NCBI GenBank assembly: GCA_947507965.1
Contig: CANNQU010000017.1
Span: 1 to 51,238 of the forward strand
DNA length: 51,238 nt
Reading direction: 5' to 3'
From: Bacteroidota bacterium
GTDB taxonomy: Bacteria; Bacteroidota; Bacteroidia; UKL13-3
This document shows, in pieces, positions 1 to 8,267 of the stretch. The notes under the pieces are model-generated. The model saw only the letters and a program-made list of their open reading frames with translations, made no database searches and was not told the DNA's origin. The translations under genes and the position numbers were made by a program. The stretch's first letter is position 1. Each line of letters opens with the position of its first letter.

Positions 1-365
1 AGCGTTGGGGTAAACTGTAAAGTGTTAAATACTTTGATCTTTACAGATGCGCTATCATTTTTGATGGTACAATAATCCGTTATTACTACTGTATATATTT
101 CATTACTGTTTGCTACGATATTAAAACTGCCTGTGGTATTGCTCTGCTGAGCGATATTGTTTTTCTTCAGAAGGTATTCATAGCTGCCATTGCCTCCTGC
201 ACCTGAGGCTAAAAACAAGTATATTAAGTTAAAGAATTTGTCTAAATAGGGATAAGGAATATATCTGTATTGTAATTGATTATTTTTGTATTCGTGAGAG
301 GAATTAAAAAAACACCTACAACTTAACTTATGGGTCGGAATTTGAAAAGTATACAAACCCTGCAT
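1..365 (-). CDS. Partial secreted/surface protein fragment with PKD/Ig-like segment (runs off left edge)
   Basis: The minus strand is open from an ATG at 365 to the window edge with no stop. Only the part from about 209 down to 1 looks like protein: it reads A-S-G-A-G-G-N-G-S-Y-E-Y, then a stretch ending E-I-Y-T-V-V-I-T-D-Y-C. This is typical of the repeated PKD/Ig-like modules of large Bacteroidota surface proteins. The upstream 50 or so codons are rich in Asn, Tyr and Phe, lack a signal peptide, and look like intergenic DNA read through. The piece may therefore be a remnant of a larger gene cut at its 5' end, or the true start may differ. The function cannot be named. Confidence 0.35.
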   Translation of the reverse strand, partial: MQGLYTFQIPTHKLSCRCFFNSSHEYKNNQLQYRYIPYPYLDKFFNLIYLFLASGAGGNGSYEYLLKKNNIAQQSNTTGSFNIVANSNEIYTVVITDYCTIKNDSASVKIKVFNTLQFTPT

Positions 366-439
366 AATGCATGTTCACGGGTATACTTCCTTATAATATA
401 ATTATGATTTTAGTCATACTATATCGATGCAATAAATGC

Positions 440-447
440 TAACTTTG
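440..447 (+). promoter_or_regulatory. Bacteroidota -7 box (TAACTTTG) for the mbnP-like gene
   Basis: TAACTTTG matches the TAnnTTTG core recognised by the primary sigma factor of Bacteroidota. It lies 26 nt before the ATG at 474, a normal distance for a short leader. No clear TTG-type -33 box was identified. Confidence 0.5.
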
Positions 448-473
448 CTATAGTTTATTTAAGAAACTATTTT

Positions 474-1205
474 ATGAAATATCTATTAGTATTGATTTCC
501 CCCTTTTTGTTTTTCGTCTCGTGCACAAAAGATGGCCATGAAAAACCTCCCGTAATTATTCCTGATCAAAGTGTTGATTTAAATATTACCTACACAGTAG
601 ATAATGCGGCGCTCGTGTTGAATTCATTCAACTATCAAAATCAAGCAGGCAATACATATAGTTTAAGCTCGCTGGTTTATTATTTGTCGAAAATAAGTTT
701 AATGAAAGCAGATAGTAGCCTGGTGCTGCTCAAAGAATACCAGTATATTGATGCATTTACTACTGCCACAAATAAGTTAAGCATCAAGGGAATACCCGTA
801 GGCAATTATATTGGAATAAAATTCAATATTGGTTTGGACCCCTTGCAAAACAAGTCGTTTCAATTACCGGCAACCACCGAGAATATAAATATGCAGTGGC
901 CCGATATGATGGGTGGTGGTTATCATGTGATGAAAATGGAGGGGAGTTACAAAGACCTCTCCGCAACCTATGGATATGCTATGCACCTGGGAACCGACAG
1001 CTGTTTAATTCCAATTAAGCTCTTGAAGCCAATCAATATCACTAGCGGCAGTAATACGCCGCTAACTATGGAGATGAACATCAACGAATGGTATCGTAAT
1101 CCGTATAAATATGATTTTAATGTCGATGGTAATTATATTATGGGTAACATGATGGCCATGAAAAAAATTGTACTCAATGGTAACGACGTTTTTAGTATCA
1201 AATAA
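474..1205 (+). CDS. MbnP-like lipoprotein (partner of a MauG/MbnH-type di-heme enzyme)
   Basis: A 243-residue exported lipoprotein with a short hydrophobic leader and Cys17 as the lipid attachment site (F-V-S-C). The body matches my memory of the MbnP family: a beta-sandwich with a block around residues 140-160 that contains Trp142, a Gly-rich turn, G-Y-H and M-E-G. In methanotrophs MbnP is a periplasmic copper-binding protein, and MbnH oxidises one of its Trp residues to kynurenine. Here the next gene encodes exactly that kind of di-heme enzyme and starts 1 bp after the stop, so the two are almost certainly co-translated partners. Copper binding and Trp modification are inferred from the family, not visible. 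Many Bacteroidota encode such pairs without a methanobactin operon. Confidence 0.75.
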   Translation: MKYLLVLISPFLFFVSCTKDGHEKPPVIIPDQSVDLNITYTVDNAALVLNSFNYQNQAGNTYSLSSLVYYLSKISLMKADSSLVLLKEYQYIDAFTTATNKLSIKGIPVGNYIGIKFNIGLDPLQNKSFQLPATTENINMQWPDMMGGGYHVMKMEGSYKDLSATYGYAMHLGTDSCLIPIKLLKPINITSGSNTPLTMEMNINEWYRNPYKYDFNVDGNYIMGNMMAMKKIVLNGNDVFSIK

Positions 1206-1206
1206 T

Positions 1207-2265
1207 ATGAGAAAATCTGCTTTTGTAATATTAGTAACATTGATAGTAGTCATCAGCTGTCAGAAGAATGTTTCTTTGCCGGGTAAATACACTGCAACCC
1301 CGTATGAATTGAAAGTCCCCAAAGGATTTCCAACACCTGTAATTCCGGTCGAAAATCCAATGACAGTAGAAGGTGTTAATTTAGGACATATGCTCTATTT
1401 TGATCCCATCCTGTCGAGCAATGGAAAATCTTGTAATACTTGCCACACTAAAGAGAGGTCCTTTTCTTCCCCCTTATTTGTAAGTAAAACAGGAATCAAA
1501 ACAAGTGTTCCGCCACATCTGAACCTCGCCTGGAATCCTGAATACAATTGGGATGGCTCGGCACCCAAATTAGATCTGCTTCCACTGGCTGATTTTGGAC
1601 CTGATTTTTTTAATACCAACATGTCTGATTTAGTTCAGAAAATTAAGAGTCACCCGAAATATCCATTCATGTTTAAGCAAGCGTTTAATGTGGATGATGT
1701 AGCGAAACTTTCGAGCGACGAATTGCAACTAAAAATTGTTTATGCCCTCTCGCAGTTCATGCGCACCATGATTTCCTCCAATTCTAAATGCGATAAGATG
1801 TTTAGACGAGAGGTGAATTTTACACCAGAGGAACTCGATGGTTTTCAAACGTTCTCTACCGAGAGAGGCGACTGCTTTCATTGTCATGGATATCCATTGT
1901 TTTCTAATAATTCTTTTAATAATAACGGATTAGATTCGGTGCATTTAGGAGCTGATGTTGGTTTGTTTGCGGTTACGAAAAACGAGTATGATAAAGGCAA
2001 ATTCAGTGCCCCAACCTTAAGAAACATCGAGCTTACGGCCCCCTACATGCACGATGGCAGGTTTCAAACTTTAGAAGAAGTGGTGGAGTTTTATAATTCA
2101 GGGGTACATTGGAACTCCCCTAATATTGACCCTTTGATGACGAAGTCGGCGAAGATCTATGGACTTAATTTATCGACCACCCAAAAGGCGAACCTGGTGA
2201 AGTTTTTGAAAACCCTTACCGATACCACCTACCTGAATAATCCTGAATTCGCGAACCCCTTATAG
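1207..2265 (+). CDS. MbnH/MauG-type di-heme cytochrome c peroxidase, lipoprotein
   Basis: A 352-residue lipoprotein starting at the ATG 1 bp after the mbnP-like stop. This start gives a clean lipoprotein leader (V-I-S-C); the upstream in-frame codons do not. Two c-type haem sites are visible: C76-N-T-C-H80 and C223-F-H-C-H227. The segment after the second haem (P-T-L-R-N, then A-P-Y-M-H-D-G-R-F around 278-285) is the conserved C-terminal block of the bacterial cytochrome c peroxidase/MauG superfamily. Tyr280 or Met281 may be a distal ligand. The family either reduces peroxide or uses a bis-Fe(IV) state to oxidise a partner protein; the neighbouring MbnP-like gene favours the second role. Haem attachment in the envelope would need the CcsBA protein encoded at 16.7-19.7 kb. 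Confidence 0.88.
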   Translation: MRKSAFVILVTLIVVISCQKNVSLPGKYTATPYELKVPKGFPTPVIPVENPMTVEGVNLGHMLYFDPILSSNGKSCNTCHTKERSFSSPLFVSKTGIKTSVPPHLNLAWNPEYNWDGSAPKLDLLPLADFGPDFFNTNMSDLVQKIKSHPKYPFMFKQAFNVDDVAKLSSDELQLKIVYALSQFMRTMISSNSKCDKMFRREVNFTPEELDGFQTFSTERGDCFHCHGYPLFSNNSFNNNGLDSVHLGADVGLFAVTKNEYDKGKFSAPTLRNIELTAPYMHDGRFQTLEEVVEFYNSGVHWNSPNIDPLMTKSAKIYGLNLSTTQKANLVKFLKTLTDTTYLNNPEFANPL

Positions 2266-2378
2266 TGAAAGCTTTCAGGGGGTATTTACGCTAATGATGG
2301 TATAATGAAATGGGGAAGAATATCAATTTTGTCGTCATGTGATCGTCACTACTTTCATGTCATTCTTTTAGAAAGGCG

Positions 2379-2386
2379 TATCTTTG
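2379..2386 (+). promoter_or_regulatory. -7 box (TATCTTTG) for the acyl-ACP desaturase gene
   Basis: TATCTTTG fits the Bacteroidota TAnnTTTG consensus and lies 16 nt before the ATG at 2403. It argues against the in-frame TTG at 2391 as start, because that would leave almost no leader. Confidence 0.55.
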
Positions 2387-2402
2387 CATTTTGCAAAGAA
2401 TA

Positions 2403-3383
2403 ATGAATCTGTCACAGCACACCACCAGAAGCGAAGTCATGTTACATTTGGGTAACGATGTAGAGAAATACTCCAACGAATTTTTAAAATCGATTGAAAC
2501 CAATTGGCAACCCGGCGAGCTGCTTCCCGATTCGACCAGCGAAAGTTTTATTGAGGATATCAAAACGATCCAAGGCCAGTCGGAAAATTTGAGTTACGAT
2601 TTATTGGCGGTACTTATTGGCGACACCATTACCGAAGAAGCACTTCCTACCTATGAATCATGGTTGGTAAGCATGGATGGGGTGCAACCGCAGCAAAATA
2701 ATAATTGGATGAAATGGATTCGTGGATGGACCTCGGAAGAGAACAGACATGGCGATGTGCTTAACCGCTATTTGTATTTGAGTGGTAGGGTGGATATGCC
2801 CAAGTTTGAAGCTTCAGTGCAATATCTGATTGCCGATGGGTTTGATATTCAAACAGGAAGTGATCCCTATCGAAGTTTTGTGTATACCAGTTTCCAAGAA
2901 ACAGCGACGAATATCTCACATCGCCGAGTAGGAACTCTTGCAAAACAGAGTGGCAACCTGGTGCTTTCCAAAATTTGTGGACTCGTTGCGAGCGATGAAG
3001 CACGCCATGCCAAAGCATATAAAACTTTTGTATCTCGGATCTTTGAAGTAGACCCCAGCGAAATGATGAAAGCCTTTGAAGATATGATGCGCAAGAAAAT
3101 TGTGATGCCTGCAATGTATATGCGTGAATTGGGCGAGAAGGTCAATACCTTTTCTAATTTCAGTGATGCTGCTCAACGATTGGGTGTTTATACTTCACTC
3201 GATTATATTGAAGTGATGCAGGATTTGATTACAGATTGGAAGATTGCTCAAATGGGTAATTTAAACGAGGAGGCAGAAAAGGCCAGAGACTATATCATGT
3301 CGTTGCCCAGCCGATTGGCAAGGTTAGCGGATCGAATGAGTAACCCTACCATTGAACACAAGTTTAGCTGGATCAAAGCGTAA
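2403..3383 (+). CDS. Acyl-[acyl-carrier-protein] desaturase (stearoyl-ACP desaturase family)
   Basis: A 326-residue soluble di-iron enzyme that introduces a cis double bond into acyl chains carried on ACP, using O2 and ferredoxin, and so adjusts membrane fluidity. The two helix motifs that hold the iron pair are intact: E-E-N-R-H (residues around 106-110) and D-E-A-R-H (around 195-199). The length is close to bacterial and plastid members, and there is no leader peptide. The ATG at 2403 is preferred over the upstream TTG because of the promoter position. It is a single-gene unit: the upstream gene is separate and the downstream gene is convergent. The electron donor could be any ferredoxin; a 2Fe-2S ferredoxin-like gene sits at 36.6 kb but nothing links them. 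Confidence 0.9.
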   Translation: MNLSQHTTRSEVMLHLGNDVEKYSNEFLKSIETNWQPGELLPDSTSESFIEDIKTIQGQSENLSYDLLAVLIGDTITEEALPTYESWLVSMDGVQPQQNNNWMKWIRGWTSEENRHGDVLNRYLYLSGRVDMPKFEASVQYLIADGFDIQTGSDPYRSFVYTSFQETATNISHRRVGTLAKQSGNLVLSKICGLVASDEARHAKAYKTFVSRIFEVDPSEMMKAFEDMMRKKIVMPAMYMRELGEKVNTFSNFSDAAQRLGVYTSLDYIEVMQDLITDWKIAQMGNLNEEAEKARDYIMSLPSRLARLADRMSNPTIEHKFSWIKA

Positions 3384-3473
3384 TTGGAAACGGTGATTCA
3401 AGCCTAAATCCTTTTTTCTGTGCTTCGGTTTGATTATTTCAGGACTGAAATTTCCCTAAAAACATTTTAAAAT

Positions 3474-3512
3474 AGCAATACCAGCGATGTTCTATACATC
3501 GTTGGTATTGCT
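3474..3512. terminator. Long hairpin between convergent genes, probable bidirectional terminator
   Basis: Two 17-nt arms (3474-3490 and 3496-3512) pair with a single G-T type mismatch around a 5-nt loop. It lies between the desaturase stop and the stop of the convergent peptidase gene. It lacks a clear T-tract, so it may act as an mRNA 3'-end stabiliser as much as an intrinsic terminator. Confidence 0.6.
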
Positions 3513-3551
3513 CTGCGATTTAATGTGATGTTTATAAACGAGGAGTTTGCA

Positions 3552-5606
3552 CTAATTCTTCACTGGCAAAAACGCATAATTCTTACCATACTCAACCATC
3601 TGTTCAAAGAAGCTTTCCGGATATTCGATTTTTATATCAGTAATATTTTCTCCGTCCATTACTGCTACCAAACGCGGCTGAATAAAGCCTCGGTATGGTT
3701 TTAATCCCATTTTAGAATAGCGTTCTTTCACTTCTTTAAGTAGCACTTGATCAACAATAACACCATAACCTTCTACCAAGGCAGAACCTGCTTTGTAGTC
3801 GCCTTGCGATTTGATGCGTTGAATTTCGCGTAGTAGTTCTCCAAAGAGGGTACGTAATTTTTCGTAATCATTTACTTTCACAAATGTTTTCCCATCGCGT
3901 TTAACCCATTCGATGACATTGTCTTTTTTGCCATGTTCGTAGGCCCATTGGGCTACCAATTGACGGTTACGCATGTGTGCTTCTTCTAAATTATTGCCAA
4001 TCTCAATACGTGTTAATTGTGTGATGAGTGCGCTGGTGATATAATTATTATACTCACATTTAGCCACATCCATGTTAGGCATTACGCCAATTTCGATGAG
4101 TTTTTGATCCATAATAAAATACAGGCCTACTAAATCGGCACGTGCTTCTTCGAGGCAAGAGGCATAGTTTTTAAGGGTCTTGTCGGTCGTTTCAACACCG
4201 GGTTCAATTTGTCCGCTGGCATGACCTATACACTCGTGCATATCGGTATGAAGGTCGCCGGCCAGGCTTCCATATTTTTTATTCAGTTCAATATATTCTT
4301 CACTGAAAGCAAATTCGCCAAAGGCTCCTTTTTTCGCAGAAGCTTCATTATAGCTATGCACAATATTGGCAAGTGAAACCGATTTAGAACCATGAGAAGC
4401 GCGAATCCAATCGGCATTCGGAAGGTTTATTCCAATGGGTGTGGCCGGTGCGCCGTCGCCACTTTCAACAATCACAGTAATGGCTTTGGCACTAATTCCT
4501 TTCACTTCTTTCTTTTTGTGTTGGGGTAGAAGCGGGGTGTGATCTTCAAACCATTGAGCATTATCTGCAATTGTTTTGATTGTTTTGGTCGCTACCTCAT
4601 CTTTAATACTCACCACACTTTCGAAGGAGCCTTTTTTTCCGATGGGGTCCATATACACCTCAATGAAACCGTTTACCACATCAATTTTGCTGTCTAAATC
4701 TTTCACCCAGGCGATGCAATAATCGTCGAAATCTTTGACGTTCCCGGTGGTGTAATATTTTATCAATTTTTGCAGTGCGTCTTTTTGTTTCGCATTTTCT
4801 GAAACAGTCACTGCTTTCTCCAGCCACATCACAATTTTTTCAATGGAAGCACCATACATACCTCCCACTTTCCAGATTTTCTCTTTTACTTTACCGTCTT
4901 CTTTTATTACTTTGCTATTGAGCCCCCAACTTGGCGCATTGCCTTTGGTGCTGAATTTTGTGTAATAATCTTCCACTTCTTTTTGTGTTACGCCTTCATA
5001 AAAATTCACGGAAGAAGCTTTTATATTATCAATATCTTTGGTTAAGTCAACCAATTTGGATTCGAATTTTTGATCAAAGATGAATGGTTGCAAGTAAGAA
5101 AGCAATTCATTTACAGAGTTGAACCCAGCCATATCAAAGCCTTTGGCGTCACTTTGTGTCATTAGGGAGGTGAAATATTCAAAGCTGCATTTAGGCACAA
5201 ATTTATCGTTGCTATAGTGGTGATGGTTGCCATTACTGAACCAGAATCGTCCACAATATTCTTTGAAGTTAAGCCAGTCGGCGGTTTTTTTGTCGCCACT
5301 ATAAGTATTGTAAATATTTTCTAAAGTCTTGCGAATGAGCAACCCGTTTTTATCTTTTTGGTCGTAAATCATATCGCGACCGCTGAGGGCAGCTTGGTAA
5401 AGATAGTAGGCTAATTTTTTCTGGTCTAGCGTTAAATTGTCGAAGCCCTCAATTTTATATTGAAGCAATTGCAAATCGGCAAATTCATTGTCGTTAAAGG
5501 TGGTCGTATCACTCGTGGCCATAGCAGGTTTAGGATTGTTAGTCGCATTATTGCAGGCGGAGAGCAAGGATGCAAAAATAAGTGTGGAATAAAAAAATTT
5601 TCTCAT
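3552..5606 (-). CDS. Dipeptidyl peptidase III (peptidase family M49), exported lipoprotein
   Basis: A 684-residue zinc peptidase that removes dipeptides from the N-terminus of short peptides. The family-defining H-E-x-x-G-H motif is present as H457-E-C-I-G-H462. The second motif E-E-A-R-A-D follows at 486-491 and supplies the third zinc ligand. The start at 5606 gives a clean lipoprotein leader with the lipobox L-S-A-C; the longer upstream reading would place 18 non-signal residues ahead of it. Human DPP III is cytosolic, but this copy is clearly exported and lipid-anchored, so it probably trims peptides in the periplasm or at the surface. It is the last gene of a minus-strand run with fabD and the FAD dehydrogenase, 69 bp after the latter. 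Confidence 0.92.
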   Translation of the reverse strand: MRKFFYSTLIFASLLSACNNATNNPKPAMATSDTTTFNDNEFADLQLLQYKIEGFDNLTLDQKKLAYYLYQAALSGRDMIYDQKDKNGLLIRKTLENIYNTYSGDKKTADWLNFKEYCGRFWFSNGNHHHYSNDKFVPKCSFEYFTSLMTQSDAKGFDMAGFNSVNELLSYLQPFIFDQKFESKLVDLTKDIDNIKASSVNFYEGVTQKEVEDYYTKFSTKGNAPSWGLNSKVIKEDGKVKEKIWKVGGMYGASIEKIVMWLEKAVTVSENAKQKDALQKLIKYYTTGNVKDFDDYCIAWVKDLDSKIDVVNGFIEVYMDPIGKKGSFESVVSIKDEVATKTIKTIADNAQWFEDHTPLLPQHKKKEVKGISAKAITVIVESGDGAPATPIGINLPNADWIRASHGSKSVSLANIVHSYNEASAKKGAFGEFAFSEEYIELNKKYGSLAGDLHTDMHECIGHASGQIEPGVETTDKTLKNYASCLEEARADLVGLYFIMDQKLIEIGVMPNMDVAKCEYNNYITSALITQLTRIEIGNNLEEAHMRNRQLVAQWAYEHGKKDNVIEWVKRDGKTFVKVNDYEKLRTLFGELLREIQRIKSQGDYKAGSALVEGYGVIVDQVLLKEVKERYSKMGLKPYRGFIQPRLVAVMDGENITDIKIEYPESFFEQMVEYGKNYAFLPVKN

Positions 5607-5675
5607 GGGTGATGAATAATAAATTAGGACAGCAAATGAAACGAAAATTACTTGTAACAAAAAGGGGTAGTTTTT

Positions 5676-7220
5676 TTAATTCGATATCGCTTCGGCTACA
5701 CGTTGTCCGTCGATGGCGGCACTTACAATTCCACCGGCATAACCAGCTCCTTCGGCACAGGGGAAGAGTCCTTTTACTTGCACGTGCTGTAGGGTTTGAG
5801 GGTCGCGTGTGATACGAACCGGGCTGCTCGTGCGGCTTTCAGTGGCTACCATAATGGCATTGGCAGAAGTATAACCTTTTATTTTATTACTAAAATCGTG
5901 TAAGGCAGTTTTGAGTTTCACCGATATTTCGGGTGGAAGAACGTGGCCTAGATTCGCCGAAACGAGTCCGGGTTGATAACTGCAGGAGGGTAGTGTGGAA
6001 GAGCATTTGTTGTTTAGGAAGTCGCTGATTCGTTGTGCAGGCGCCTGAATGGAGTTATTGCCGGCGATGAAGCAATCGTTTTCTATCTTCCTCTGATATT
6101 GTAATGAGGCGAGGGCTCCGTATTTTTGGTATTTCTGATATTCTTTTTCGTTGATGCTTACCACCAAGCCACTATTGGCAAATACACCATTACGTTTGCT
6201 TGGACTCCAGCCATTAACTACCACCTCACCATCGGATGTTGCTGCCGGCGCAATAATGCCACCAGGGCACATGCAAAAACTAAAGACTCCAGTTTGCTCC
6301 ACCTGAGTAACTAAACTATAAGATGCTGGGGGCAAATAATCGGGACGGACTTTGCATTTATACTGTGCTTCATCGATGATATGCTGTGGATGCTCAACAC
6401 GAACGCCAATGGCTAAAGGTTTTGCTTCCAAGTAAATATTTTTTCGGTGGAGAAGCTCAAAAACATCTCTGGCGCTATGTCCGGTAGCTAATATTAATTT
6501 ATTGGTAACCACCTTCATCGTCTCATTAATGGTAATCGATTTTACTTCGTCAAACTGAGTTTCGATATCGGTGAGTTTACTGTTGAAATGCACCTCTCCT
6601 CCATAATGTTCAATACTTTCACGCATGGCAGTCACAATTTGAGGAAGTTTGTTGGTGCCAATATGTGGGTGGGCTTCATAAAGTATGTTAGGGTCGGCTC
6701 CGTGCATCACAAAGAGTTGCAGTATCTCTTGTAAGTTACCTCTTTTATTGCTTCGGGTATATAATTTACCATCGCTATAAGTGCCGGCACCACCTTCGCC
6801 AAAACAGTAATTACTATCGGGGTTAATTTGCAGGTTACGATGAATCGCGGCTAAATCGCGTCGTCGACTTCTCACATCCTTTCCGCGTTCAAAAATGATG
6901 GGTTTAATACCCAACGTGATCAGTTTTAGAGCCGCAAAAATGCCGGCAGGGCCAAAGCCTATGATATGCACCGGGCGTGCATTTGTAACATTTCTTAAGG
7001 CGTAGGTGAATGGTGTTGATACATGAGGCTCATCAATGGTAAGCTTGGCTACAAATCGAAATTTAATGGAACGGCTGCGTGCATCGATGGATTTTTTTTG
7101 GAGTTCGAACCCTGTAATCTGAGATTCGTGAATACCCAAGTGCCTGGCAAATGCTTGTTTTAGTAAGGCATCGGTAGCGCAGTGTTCAGGTGCAAGTATG
7201 AGTTCGAGTTGTTGAATCAT
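5676..7220 (-). CDS. NAD(P)/FAD-dependent dehydrogenase of the COG2509 type
   Basis: A 514-residue flavoprotein with an N-terminal extension of about 85 residues and then a Rossmann dinucleotide site, I-G-F-G-P-A-G-I-F-A (residues about 89-98), for the FAD ADP moiety. It is followed by F-E-R-G-K and a conserved F-G-E-G-G-A-G-T-Y-S-D-G-K-L block. A C-terminal stretch containing F-P-C-A-E-G-A-G-Y-A-G-G-I is the second FAD contact seen in this family. The family is widespread and annotated only as uncharacterised FAD-dependent dehydrogenase; its substrate is unknown. It lies 47 bp downstream of fabD on the same strand and 69 bp upstream of the DPP III gene, so these may be co-transcribed, but no shared pathway is obvious. 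Confidence 0.88.
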   Translation of the reverse strand: MIQQLELILAPEHCATDALLKQAFARHLGIHESQITGFELQKKSIDARSRSIKFRFVAKLTIDEPHVSTPFTYALRNVTNARPVHIIGFGPAGIFAALKLITLGIKPIIFERGKDVRSRRRDLAAIHRNLQINPDSNYCFGEGGAGTYSDGKLYTRSNKRGNLQEILQLFVMHGADPNILYEAHPHIGTNKLPQIVTAMRESIEHYGGEVHFNSKLTDIETQFDEVKSITINETMKVVTNKLILATGHSARDVFELLHRKNIYLEAKPLAIGVRVEHPQHIIDEAQYKCKVRPDYLPPASYSLVTQVEQTGVFSFCMCPGGIIAPAATSDGEVVVNGWSPSKRNGVFANSGLVVSINEKEYQKYQKYGALASLQYQRKIENDCFIAGNNSIQAPAQRISDFLNNKCSSTLPSCSYQPGLVSANLGHVLPPEISVKLKTALHDFSNKIKGYTSANAIMVATESRTSSPVRITRDPQTLQHVQVKGLFPCAEGAGYAGGIVSAAIDGQRVAEAISN

Positions 7221-7267
7221 CAGCAGGTAGGCTAAGGCGGAGTTTCTCTAAATGCCAGCGGCATCTA

Positions 7268-8140
7268 TTATACAATTACTGCGGTAGGTTCAATCTTTTT
7301 AATAAGGCCTTGCAACACGGTTCCAGGACCATATTCGCTAAATTGTGTGGCACCGTCGGCTACCATGGCACGCACACATTGCGACCATTTCACTGGGGCG
7401 GTAAGCTGGATAATCAAATTTTTCTTTATTTCAATGGAGCTTCTTACACCGATGGCTACTGCATTTTGGTATACGGAGCAAATGGGTTCATGGAAGGTGG
7501 TGGCTTCAATGGCTTTCGCTAGTTCTTCTTCAGCAGGTTTCATGAGTGGTGAATGGAAGGCACCTCCCACTTGCAATACCAAGGCTCGTTTTGCACCTGC
7601 CGCTTTTAAGGCTTCGCAGGCTTTTTGAACACCTGCTATACTTCCCGAAATCACAAGCTGCCCAGGGCAATTATAATTGGCTGCTACCACCACTTCATCG
7701 GTAATTGATTTGCATATTTCTTCCACTTTTGAATCGTCAAGTCCTAAAATGGCGGCCATCGTAGAGGGTGTAAGGTCACACGCTTTTTGCATGGCTTGAG
7801 CACGTAAACTAACGAGTTTAAGGGCATCCTGGAAGTTCAAAGTTCTGTTGGCTACCAAGGCGCTAAATTCGCCCAAAGAGTGACCCGCCACCATGTCGGG
7901 CACAGCATGTTGCTTCACCAGATAGCTAATCACCGAATGTATAAATACGGCAGGCTGCGTGACGTTGGTTTGTTTTAGCTCTTCGTCGGTACCCCCAAAC
8001 ATGATATCACTGATACGAAAACCAAGGATATCATTGGCATCTTCAAACAATTCTTTGGCTTTATATTGACCCTCATATAAATCCTTACCCATGCCAACAA
8101 ATTGTGCGCCCTGACCCGGAAAAACAAATGCGTGTTTCAT
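7268..8140 (-). CDS. fabD: Malonyl-CoA:ACP transacylase
   Basis: A 290-residue cytosolic enzyme that moves malonyl from CoA to the acyl carrier protein to feed fatty acid synthesis. The N-terminal F-P-G-Q-G-A-Q block forms the oxyanion region. Ser88 in G-H-S-L-G is the nucleophile, and the catalytic His is in the A-F-H-S-P-L-M segment near residue 195. Length and motif order are those of ordinary FabD. It is the first gene of a minus-strand run with the FAD dehydrogenase and DPP III. No other fab genes are adjacent, which is common in this phylum. Confidence 0.95.
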   Translation of the reverse strand: MKHAFVFPGQGAQFVGMGKDLYEGQYKAKELFEDANDILGFRISDIMFGGTDEELKQTNVTQPAVFIHSVISYLVKQHAVPDMVAGHSLGEFSALVANRTLNFQDALKLVSLRAQAMQKACDLTPSTMAAILGLDDSKVEEICKSITDEVVVAANYNCPGQLVISGSIAGVQKACEALKAAGAKRALVLQVGGAFHSPLMKPAEEELAKAIEATTFHEPICSVYQNAVAIGVRSSIEIKKNLIIQLTAPVKWSQCVRAMVADGATQFSEYGPGTVLQGLIKKIEPTAVIV

Positions 8141-8267
8141 TGATGAAATATTATTTGCGGTAAAAATAAGAAAAAGTGAGGAGATGCTTTGGGGATTCTA
8201 ATGGAAGCACAAAATCTGAACGGCGTAAGGTACGGGTCATTGTCACGCTTCAAATGTGAATTTGTTT

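Noticed and set aside
2761-3176. Several overlapping minus-strand frames opposite the desaturase
   Set aside because: They are shadows of the clearly recognised desaturase; no leader, no family motif and poor codon patterns.
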